From Escarpia spicata (Eukaryota; Annelida; Polychaeta; Sabellida; Siboglinidae), in contig OZ023208.1 of the NCBI GenBank assembly GCA_963995525.1, positions 24,122,684 to 24,186,683 of the forward strand: a stretch of DNA of 64,000 nt. The letters are read 5' to 3'. Below are positions 21,301 to 33,100 of the stretch, in pieces. The notes under the pieces are model-generated. The model saw only the letters and a list, made by a program, of their open reading frames with translations, was not told the origin of the DNA and ran no database searches. The stretch's first letter is position 1. Each line of letters begins with the position of its first letter. Position numbers and translations under genes: made by a program.

Positions 21301-23133
21301 TCTAACCAAGCGGCTATGTCATACATTTTAAAGTTTTATTAGAACAATTATTGTGAAATGTGTCTAGGTGTATTCAAGTGCTGTGGATGAACATTTATGT
21401 TAAACAGAATCCATCACACATGTTGGACATTGACCCCAAATTCCTTTGATTATAATCCACTCTATCTTGATGATCCATGAGAACTCAATGAAGCTGCTCA
21501 TTACCAAAACCCTTGTAATGACACATGAGCAGAGGATCTCAATATTATGACTGCAGTAAGTGTGCATACACTTGGCAGACAATAATTACTCCAACTTGTA
21601 TACTAGAACTAGTACACCACCGGCATATCATAACCCTATCTTACAGTCCTATGCCCCTGTACTCATAAATTCATAACAGTGGCCCAGAGCCGAGCTGATG
21701 TATCCAAATACACGTACACGTTAATGCATATTCATACATATTTTACCCAAGAGTCTAGAACCTATTCCCTACAGAAGAAGATTAGACGTGTCAATTAATT
21801 CCCTTCAAGGACAGCATGTGAGCGCAGTAAATCTTACTCTACTGGCCTAGCTCATCTGATAAAAAGTGCTGTGCCGATTTTTTTGTACCTGTATATTTAA
21901 GTTCCTATTTAAAATGTATGTCGGATAATTGTAAGTTAACCCATGAAGGGAATATTTGCAGACATATTATGGTTCACAATACTGTACATGACAACAACAC
22001 ATTTTGTTAGGTATTAAGAAGCAAATAAAACAAGTTGGACTATATTTAACCAATCATGCTTTCCTGTACACTTGCCAACTGAAGCTTGTATTGCTTTGAT
22101 TACAAATCTTATAGAATTGCTCAAACACATTTAAGAAACTGCCAAACTGGAATACTTTCAGGGTTTCTATGTAAGGTTTCTATTCAGTTTGAGTTGCATT
22201 TTTCTTCCTAGTGCATTCCTCACATAAACCATCTTACTGCACTAACACCTCAAAGCATTCAGGCTTGCGCACATTCCACCTAGCATAATAACAACATACA
22301 CTGACGCTACCACAGCTGGGAGCATTGTCTGTTGTATCATTCTTACAGACACTGACGCCACCACAGTTGGTCCTGTTTCTAGTTGTATCATCCTTCGAAT
22401 AATACGGGAGTTGTAGAAAGTATCTCCCCCGAGTCCCATGTTAATCTCCGTGGGAGGAACTTGTCACAACAGCGTGGACGTTAAACCCGGGGGCTAATGT
22501 GCCTATTTAATCGAATGTTGAATACACAGCGGTTACTACTATTATCTAAGAGCTAGGTAATCAACACGTGTTGTGTGTGTCTGGCATTGCGTAACTTTGA
22601 GTGGATATTATTAGAAGATATATACCCGAGATACAGTGTAGTGTATATTTAATCTGCAGGTGGCAACTATCCTGGGACCGTGTTCGTGGGTACTGTTTTG
22701 ACATACACATGTATCTCGGAAAGGAAGAGGGCACGGCACATATTCTAGTGATTACACACTATAATGATAATTCACCACTTGGCACAAGTGTAGTTATATT
22801 GCAGTAAAACAAAAAAAGGCATGGGCCATGACTCAGTGACTGCCCCCATTCCCAGTAAGGCAATACACATGTGGAAATACGCCAAAGTGCTGCACTGTGT
22901 CCTTAATTAATAATTATTTTCTGAATTCTTTACTTCAGGTCTAATTATGCTCGCAACTTCGCAAGAGCCCAGCCCTTTAATGAAAAAAGGAGAAGTGGTT
23001 TCTGTTTCTTGCAGTTTCATTTTATTATAGTAAGTGAATTACTAATGTATGCACGTGTCATTCCCGACAGTGCTATAATATAAGTTATACAATAATTTTT
23101 TATTATTCGGCGCAGCTTGCATAGGAGTAATTT
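18353..23133. other. Intergenic region between TMEM68 and the XKR gene
   Basis: About 4.8 kb with no recognised coding sequence. A degenerate direct repeat lies at 18730-18950 (units like AGTGAATGTGTATGGATCC, GATCAGTGAATGT, GGGCTTAATAAG). The rest is AT-rich. The last several hundred bases should contain the XKR promoter and 5' leader, but no core promoter motif could be called with confidence. Confidence 0.45.
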
Positions 23134-23208
23134 ATGAATGACGGCCGGAATAACGGGTTTAATAAATACAGTTTGTCTGGCGTCATACATTTCCAGACTC
23201 TTACCACA

Positions 23209-24161
23209 ATGGCACAGCCGCGCCCTAGATCAAAATTGCCAAGTTCACGCCGGACCTTTTATGACGAATATACCCAAGATGAAGTGGCCTCCATAGGCCC
23301 AAGCGACCACCGTGCCGCTGTGGCGTCCGTAAACTTAAAACCAGGCAGCTGGTCGGACGGTAGAATCGATAACAAGCGCGCTTCCGGTTCTGCCGGAGCC
23401 GTTCCCCACGACTGCCGATTCAGCGACGACGAAGTGTTTATTGCCGCCGACGACGCCGACCGAGCAGCATGCGGGTCAACGGTTGAGCAGCGAGGCGCGC
23501 CTCTCGGCGCCGAAGGAGACGGCGGAGAAGGTCTTCTTAAAGAGGAATGTTCATGTGATATGACGCCCCAGCGGGGGAGAGCTTATTGCGGGAAGCATTG
23601 CCTCAACCAAAAAGGCAAGCTGCTCGACATCGATGGCGGAGGCCATGGCGACTGCGAGTCAGGCGCCAACTCGAAGTTCTCAACCGACGGGGACCTGGAA
23701 CGCGACCCGCCTGACGGGGATGCTATTGAAAGTCAGATGTTGTATTCCCCCAGCAAAAGAAAACTCGGCTTGGGCTTTACGAATAGGGAGGTCAGCAACG
23801 ACCAGGATAGGCAAATTACCGCAAACGGGACGCCGTCAGACGAGATTGATTTCCCACGCGAAGACCTGCCGGTGTCTTGCATCGACATTCTCGCGAATAT
23901 CTTCTCAATTGGCAGTTACCTGCTGGACGTCGGCAGTGACATTTGGATGGTATACCTGTACTACACACGCAAGCACTGGTGGTGGTTCTCATTCACACTG
24001 ACGGCAGTCATTGTGCCGTCTTTGGTCATGACGCTTTTCAGTCTGTCCTGGTACATCCAGGATCACAGATTCGAAAAGAAACGAAGGAGAACAAAAACAT
24101 CACCACTGCGATGGATTTCTAGATTCATGTTCTTGTTTCTACAAATCGCTCCAGTATTGAG
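23209..24161 (+). CDS. XKR4/6/7-like: XKR exon 1: long acidic N-tail and first membrane segments
   Basis: The exon encodes 317 residues plus two bases of an Arg codon before donor GTAGGC (24162). Notable parts: a Cys cluster C114-x-C116-x10-C127-x3-C131; the caspase-like word DEID at 211-214; the first membrane helix from about residue 224 (CIDILANIFSIGSYLLDVGS); a Trp-rich second helix (HWWWFSFTLTAVIVPSLVMT); a basic loop (EKKRRRTKTS); and a third hydrophobic stretch (FMFLFLQIAPVLR). It is GC-richer than the surrounding DNA. Confidence 0.92.
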
Positions 24162-27100
24162 GTAGGCCTACATAACATTTTATATCAAGTCTCAAGACGG
24201 GCTATTACACCTTGACTTTGTTTGATAGTTCATGTCTACTTCTGAGTTCTATGTCTATGACGGTGTTGGTAAAATACATGACCCTACAGTGTTTCCCCTG
24301 GGTAAAATGATGGGCGAGGTGGTAGGGTTGAGCTACGCGAGCGGTGCGAGGTCCTGCTAGGGGGGTCTGGGGGCATGTTCCAGCGGAGATTTTTTAAAAA
24401 CTAGCTTAAATATGGTGCATTCTGATGTATGTTTTAACCTTTTATTCTAGAAAATAGAGGGGAAGATATAAAACAACAAGTCACTACTTGTAAATGTAGT
24501 AATCATGATTGATAAAAGTCAGTAATCATGACTGTTTCATTGTGTTGACGTGTGGTTGCCACTTTACCACTGGTACACTTAGACTTAGTTTTGTCCTCAC
24601 AGAAAGAATTAGTTGACAATGTCAAGATATGTGAGCCACTGGGGAGTAGTGATCACAACCAGATACATTTTACCATCAAAGTAAAATCAGAAAGGAATAG
24701 TAAAAAGCAGTATAGGAGAAATGTCCACAAAGGAAGGTATAAGGACATGAGGAAATATTTAGCAAAGATAGACTGGAATAACACACTGAAGAATAAGACA
24801 GCAACCGAATGCTGGAATATCTTAAATAGTGAAATTAAGTGCATAGTCGATAAATTTGTACCTTTCAAAAAACAAGGGAAACGGTCTAAAAAGAAACACT
24901 TATCGAAAGAAGCCATTAGAAAAATTAAGTATAAACAAATGATGTGGAAGTCATATAGATGTACTGGAAATGATGAAGACTACAACATTTATAAAGAAGC
25001 ACTTAATCAAGCTACAGCTGAAATTAGAAATTCAAAGAGAAGCTATGAAAAAAAATTAGCTAGTAATATAAAACATGACAGTAAGAGTTTGTATGCGTAT
25101 ATTCGAAGCAAACAGAAAGTTCAGGATAAGGTCGGTCCTCTAGAAGATAGTGCTGGAAATACAATATCAGAGGGATTCTTAATGGCAGAAGACCTGAATG
25201 AGTATTTTAGTTCAGTGTTTACCAGGGAAGATATTAGTTCACTGCCAGTACCAGAGGCTAAGTTCAAGGGGGCAGATTCAGACTATTTAGGACAGTTAGT
25301 TGTAACCTCGGAAATGGTAGCTAAGAAAATAAGGGCTATGAAGGATAATAAATCACCTGGAGTGGACGGGATTCCGCCCAAACTACTATTGGAAATTGTA
25401 GAACAAATTAGCGCACCGCTTGCAACAGTTTTCAATTTGTCATTAGAAGAGGGAGTGGTTCCTTTAGAATGGAAAGAGGCAAACTTTATACCATTATTTA
25501 AAAAAGGTTTGAGAAACAAGTCAGAGAACTATAGACCAGTGAGTTTAACATCAGTGATTTGCAAATTATTAGAAAGACTAATTAAAGATCACATGGTGGA
25601 TTTTCTTGTTAAACATAACTTGATAAACCCATCTCAACATGGGTTTTTAAAAGCGAGGTCATGCTTAACAAATATGTTATGTTTTTTGGAAGACATCACT
25701 AGGTGGGTAGATGAGGGATCACCAGTAGATATCATCTATTTAGATTTTCAAAAAGCTTTCGACAAAGTACCACATCAAAGATTACTCCTTAAGCTAAAGG
25801 CCCATGGCATAGGAAATGGTATAATAAACTGGATAGAAAAATGGCTGAATGACAGAAGACAACGTGTAGTAGTTGATGGGGAGGCTTCAAACTGGAAATC
25901 GGTATTGAGTGGGGTACCACAGGGATCAGTACTAGGACCTATATTATTCTTAATATATATCAACGATTTGGACGATGATATAACAAGCAAGGTGTTAAAA
26001 TTTGCGGATGATACAAAAGTGTTTAGAAGGATTAAAAGTGATGGAGACAGACAGCATTTACAAGATGATCTTGATAGGTTGATCAAATGGTCTGAAAAGT
26101 GGCAAATGCTGTTCAATTTTGGGAAATGTAAATGCCTCCACACAGGTCATGGGAATGAAGAGGTAAAATTAAAATGGGGAGTACTGTTCTAAGTACTACT
26201 GTAAAAGAAAAGGACTTAGGGTTAACCATTAGTGCTGATATGAAGGTTTCAGAGCAGTGCGGAATTGCAGCGTCAAAGGGAAATCAAATCCTTGGATTAA
26301 TTAGGCGAAATATAGTGTATAAGAAAAAAGAATTAATAGTACCGCTGTACAAAACAATAGTGAGGCCTCATTTAGAATATTGTATACAAGCATGGAGGCC
26401 ATATCGCAAGAAGGACATAGAAATGCTAGAAAGAGTACAGAGGAGAGCGACTAAAATGATACCAAATCTGAGGGATCTTAGTTACAAAATACGCCTAAAA
26501 GAATGTGGTTTAACAACACTAGAGACCAGGAGATTGAGAGGAGATCACATAGAAGTGTTTAAAATATTGAATGGTTATGAAAATATTGATAGAAACATTT
26601 TTTTCTCAGTTAAGAAAGATAGAAGGACCAGAGGACATGAAGCTACATTAGTAAAGGAGCAGTGTAGATTAGATATAAGAAAGTTCTCATTCTCACAAAG
26701 GACTGTAACTGAATGGAACAGATTATCTCCTGATTGTGTTGGTGCTAGTAGCGTGAATATGTTTAAAAATAAAATCGACACACCTTAAAAAGGCGGGATA
26801 CATGTAGATAAAAAGTATTGGACTCTCGATAAGCCAAAAGGCTTCCTTGTCCAACTGCCATCCAGAGTAATTTTCTGGATGGCAATCTTGTTAAATCTAC
26901 ACAGTTGAGGTGTGGTTTCCACTTGACCACTGGTACTTGGTTGTAGTTATGTTTTTTTGCCTTAACCCTAGGCCTTGTTACCTCGCAGATAGAGTAAATA
27001 AGAATGTAAAAGGTAAGTTCCTATATATCGCAGTATCTAGTCCTCAGGACTGCTCAGACAAAGCGCTTCACACTTTACTCCCTGGCAGACCTGTTTAGTT

Positions 27101-30100
27101 GAACACCATCTCGACTTCTCTGGGAAGCATCCAATGGTAACTGAAATTTAATCTCAAATTGTGTCCTTTTTTATAAAACAGTATAAGTTGTTTAGTGTAT
27201 ACAATTTCTGTGCAAACATGTCATTGTCTAGCTCAAGTTATTGATAACCCGTTAGTATACACGGTTTTGGGCAATAGACATCTTTTATGAGAACTTCGAT
27301 GGTTTATATTCGTAAGTACTTCACTCAAATCAACTTTCCCAAAAGTTTGTTTACACAACTTTGTCGGAATATGTATATATCTTACGAATCACATTCCTTA
27401 TTTTGCTAAAAAAAAACGGCATAGAACATTAGTTGAATAGATTTGTGGACACTTGAGTCGAATCTTGACCCAAGTCGATTTCGCCGTTATAACTTGAGTT
27501 TTGCCGAACTTTCATACCTCAGTGAGATAGTTCCATCATTCAACATTATCCTAGGCATACTTATCTTTAAAAAATATTGCGCCTTACATCCATTTGAGGC
27601 GTAAATAGCGCCCCGATTTGTATCAACATACACTGCTATATCACTCAATTTACGCGCGATGTGCGGTAACGCACGGTCGTAGTGGCGGAGACTTGCGCAA
27701 ACAGGGTCGCTATTTGTGGGCTTCAAAAAGGTCCGGACTTGATACAAGTGCCGACTAGTGAATAGGATGCACAGCTTTTATTTGGGATTCTAAAGGGTTC
27801 GGATTTGACACAAATGCCGACTAGTGACATAGGCCCATAGTGCCATCAGCCTGCACGGTTTTTACTCCCACCACCGTCATAAACCACAAACTCAACATCA
27901 GTTACACCAGCATTCTGATTTAATGTGGACACATACTATAATAATAAAATGGAGTGCAAAAGACACCTTAGTTCAGCTACCGTTTTCTTTGTTTTTTTCT
28001 CCGAGTTTCACTTGTCTCCCAAACCCATTTACCGTTTGGGCGCCATGTTACATGAATGTCTAGATTTCTAGCATGTCGAAACTCCGCAAGGTGTCACCAT
28101 TGGAGACACCGGGGATCCCGCGGGAATATTCCGTGATTGGACAACTGACAAGTGATGTCATCCACGTTGTCCAATGGAGTTAATTCCAAGAGGTAAATCC
28201 TAACCGGCCCACAGCGACTAAACGATGTTGCTACAAGTCTGCGATTTTGCAGGAATATAACGATGCTGAATATATCGCGGAAGAACGAAAAAAATGGGCG
28301 CAGGAAATAGCTACGAGACGACAATTTCAGCATATTTTGGGCGAGGCGGCATAGAAAAACGATGAGGCGGCCCGCCTCGCTTGTCATATACCAGGGGAAA
28401 CAGTGCCATGTCAAAAATAGGATTTACAACAATGTTAAGCCATTGTTACCATAAATTATAATGTATGGTGACATGTTGTCATGCCTATGGATGTGCCCTG
28501 GGAAACTTCCACAAATCTATCACTCGGTCTCTTCAATGGTTAATGAAAACCGTTCTGATAAATATTTTTTGATAGTTTCTTATTGTCAAGGTATTGCATA
28601 AATTATATATTTAAAATATTTCTTTCCTTAATTTCTCTAATTTATATTATTCCAAGCCAATGTCTAGGTTGCATATTGCCATTGGCCATCCAAAAATAAT
28701 AAATATTCTATAATACGATGTATATATTTATCAGTGTTTTGCCCAGGTTTTTAAAAGGGCAAGGTGCCAATTTAGTAAAGGGCACGTAAAGCATGGTAAG
28801 CAATGGTTAAAAAGGCACTTGTGACATGTGACTAAATTAAATAGTTAATAAGACAGCAACAGTGTACAGCTTGTAGTTTAATATCATACTACTTGCATGT
28901 AGTATATTATGTACACATATATTTATGCATTGTAATACTGACTTGGGCAAGCATTTGTAGAACAAAACAATATTTAGCTTTACATGACTTTTTAATTTGT
29001 GTCTGTCTGCATAATATTCAATATATACATAACAAATATTATACAGGTAATATGTGTGCCAGATTTCTTTGGTCTAGGTTTAACATAAATTGAGATATAT
29101 ATTGTTATGTTCGATTTTGAAAATAAAAAAATTACAAGCTTAGCAACAGTAATTTTGACAAATGAAATTTAAATAAATATAAATGTGGACAAATGGATGA
29201 TTATATAGTATATATATAGACAATACAACATATTTAATTTAATTAACGTTAATTTTAGCAAAACATGATATCCAGCATGACATAGCATTTTACGACAGAA
29301 AAAAGTAACTATTACTAGTTTGAAACCACTATTTAATCGTACCCCTCCGAATAATAATTATTACAGGTAGCTACTGCTAAACGCTTTGGCAAAAGAAGAC
29401 GCTAGTCGCCAGCAACCTTAGCACTCTTGGCTAGTCCACTACACACGCACGTGACTTTGTGACCTAGAAATGGCACGCCTTGCAACGAGCATGAGCGACG
29501 TCATGTGCCTGGATGTGAGACCTGGACTCTTAATAAGAACATTACTATACTAAACATATAAATGCATTTGAAAACAAGTGTTATAGAAAGATATCACCAG
29601 TTTCATGGACTGAACATAGAACTAACGAATCCATCGCAGATGAGCTTTCTGTTATATCCGGGACTTTGTTGAACTTTGTAAAGAAACAGAAACTAAATTA
29701 ATTCAGCCATGTGAAACAGCATCAATCTCTAGAAACTATTAATGGAAGGAAAAATAGAAGGCAGCAGAAGCAGAGAAAGACCTAGGAAACAATGGGAGAA
29801 TAGGAAACAATGGGAGAAGGACATAGAGGAATGGCTAGGAGCGGAGAGGGGACGTCTGGCGAATGGGGAGACTGGCAAACGAAAGACTTCAAGCTGTCTA
29901 TAGACAATCCATCAAGGCTTTAATGTCCAGAAATGGATAAGCAAACCCAACCAACCATGTAACAGCATCAACCAACATCTGTGCTAGCTAGACCATGTCT
30001 CCTACAGTATGTATGTTTGACCAAGTAATATGCAGGGTATCAGTGTATCTTAATATTTGAGCATCAATTGTGCTTTTCGAAGATAATTCTAGGCAATAAC

Positions 30101-33100
30101 GGGAGAACCTATCCAGTAACCTGTACTGGCCGTGTATGCTACAACAATGCTCATCATGGCAGTTAGACAAGAACATTTGAGCCAGTGGAGGCATCACTAA
30201 CTCTAGGTCAGACCACAGGGAATTTGGCAGAACCACTGACTAGACTGTCAATGTCATTCTTGTGTACTGTACCTGTGGCCTAAAGACTAGAAAAGTTTAT
30301 TTCTAGCCCTGTTAGCCAATTTGATATCAATTTCTGTTGGCTGTCAATCACCAGTTGGCTTAACAATGCGCTTAACAATGCACAGCAAAGGTCAAACTTG
30401 TAATTAGTTATTTATCCATGAACCTTTCGGTGGCCAAATAACTGCTGATCCCATCCATGATGCAATATGTAAACAAAATTGGCCAATACCGTTGGGTTCT
30501 TGTGATATTAAATACTGTAAATTGTGCAAGTGGTTAAATATTTTGTAAATTGTTGACAGGCTACATATTGCTATAAATATTTAATTAGTGGTTGACTTTA
30601 TCTATCCAGGAACTGTCACATGGTTTATTACTTAAATGCATAATGAATGAATGTCATAAATTTCCACCTTAGTTGAACCTAGCGGTTTGCAGTCACGTTG
30701 ACATTAAAGTGTCAAGTCAAGCCTCTTTGTCTCTTGGGATTCCAACACTTTGAAGTACATGATAATCTACTCAACATAAATTATCCAGGTCAAGCTGCTT
30801 CTGCAACTGGTTTAGGTCATCACGAATCCAGTTCTTATATGTCCAGATATAAAGTGTATGAATAGTTAAACTCTAATATAGAATATCTGCATTCGATTTA
30901 ATAAAAAAGTTACAGTCAAGCTAACATGTCTTACCTGATACTAGACAGGTTCGCCTTTTCGTTAAATGAATTTGAAATGAGACAAGTGAAAAATCAAATT
31001 GAAGTGGCACCTTTAAATCGCGTCACTATCACATATCTGATTTTGACCATTCTAACTAACCCTGCAACGGCATAGATTGTATAATTTCTATCACAGACAA
31101 TCTGTTGCTGGAACAGTTACATTACTACTGATCTATTACCAAGATATCCATTAAATTATTGGGAGCATTATTACTATTGCTGAATGTTAATTAATGACAT
31201 TATATGGTTCCCTTTGTGAGTGTTAGGAATGCATGGAAACCATAGCTTGCACCACAACAAAATTGGCATGCTAATCCTGAACTGGTTCATGGCCCAGGTA
31301 TTTCCTGAAACCATAGCTTGCACCACAACAAAATTGGCATGCTAATCCTGAACTGGTTCATGGCCCAGGTATTTCCTGAAGCCATAAACTTTATCAGCCT
31401 TCTGTACTAGTCATTTTGTGTTTGAATATTGCTTAGTCATTGGCTGTCTGTTGTTTTCTGCCTCCTTGCTTACTACAAACACACAGTTATGAATGGTAAC
31501 ACATCAGTTGAAATACGATGTAAACAAATCTGATTTTACATAATTATATTGTGATATATATATATATCTGTAATGAAAAAGCGTAAGTACTAGCTTAGGA
31601 TCAGTAAAAGAATCTTATATAGATTACAATTAGAGAAAAACCTATTAGTGGTAATTAGCTGACCCAGATACATCCTTAATACATACTGTAAATTAATTCA
31701 ATATTACAGCAGGTCCCCATGTCTGAGTGCAAGCAAATCTTAGGTAAAAAGTAATATGTTATTGTTATGGTGGTTTTGAAATCAGAATTATCTGGGATAT
31801 ATTAAATAACCAAATTAATACAATATCAATAATTGTAGAAATTACTTACAGTACACAATGTATTAATTAATATACATAATTAATACCATAACAAACGCAG
31901 TAAGTGAGTTATACCTGGCCATAGTAGACTGCCATAATGGACATTGTTGGGACTGTGCAATTATATCCATGACGTCCATTTTGCCGCTATGGATAGGAAG
32001 CATTCAGTGTCCATTATAGGCAGATTTTCGTTATATATATAATGAAAATCTTGTCTATGTTATAGACAATATATAGACAGGTGTTCCACTAAGGGAGGTT
32101 TCACTGTATGGGGCTACTTCATTGTACATGCACACACAATGTACATACACGGTCCAATATGTCTTTTTACTAAATTAATTCAAGATTGATGTTTCTGAAA
32201 ATTGTATTGTGTAATTGTCATTCAAGTTGATATATAATCAATGCCATCCAGAAATACTATATATACTGTTTTGACCACTTTTAAGGGTAAAACATCCTGG
32301 TGTTAACCAGGTTTTAACTGTTAACCACTGATTTGTTGCAATCCTGTAATTGTCCTGTCTGTCGGCCATGGCAGCTGCTTAGACCTGGTTTCCTGGTTTC
32401 CGAGGTGAATCTGCTGCTGCCAATGTTTGATTGCACCATGTGGTCTAGATGCTGTCTCTGACAGGTAGACAAGCCCATCAACAACTAGCGCGCACTCACA
32501 CACACACACACACACACACGTACACACACATAGGCTCCTGTAACTTGCTGACGTCTGTGTGCATTTGTTCCAGGTACATTGATGCCCTCATCTACGGGTT
32601 AAAGAGCCTTAAACTCGACCCTAAGAAGGAGGTGTCGCAGAAACGCCACTGGTACCACCAAATGATCTATGAGGATGTCGATTCGGCGCTGCTGCGACTG
32701 TTTGAATGTTTCATGGAGGCCGCCCCACAACTAACACTGCAGCTGTACATTATGCAGACGAACGGCATGGAGGACGGGATCATATTAGGTGAGACAGGGT
32801 AGTACACAAACTTGTGTGTCGCACATCAATACATGCAACGCAATAAATGATTAATAACTTATCGCATGTACCCGTCTACTTCTCGTCAAATCCGCGCACG
32901 AAACACCGCGGTCAACACATCAAATAACCATCACACATATACATCCCTCGTGTTGTTTTGGTGTTATTAATTCATTATTAATTATAGTTTTTTCTTTATC
33001 AATCTTGTCAATAACGGTGATATTGATATATTTATGACATGTAATCAATATATATCAGTAAAGGCGAAACGCCGCAGGGACATGCATACTGGCTAGGCCT

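Larger units (their letters stand above)
24577..26903 (+). mobile_element. CR1-like LINE, 5'-truncated
   Basis: A 2.3-kb non-LTR retrotransposon in intron 1 of the XKR gene, same strand. It starts inside the end of the endonuclease domain (LDLVLSSQKELVDN, then GSSDHNQIHFTI). It then holds a linker, the full reverse transcriptase and the C-terminal region, and ends in a 3' tail with two stem-loops. The upstream endonuclease and any first open frame are missing, as expected for truncated reverse transcription. The 33-bp direct repeats on both sides mark the insertion. Confidence 0.92.

Noticed and set aside
23134..23208. Upstream in-frame ATG of the XKR gene as the main start
   Set aside because: Its context is weaker (T at -3) than that of the ATG at 23209 (A at -3, G at +4). 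It remains possible as an alternative.
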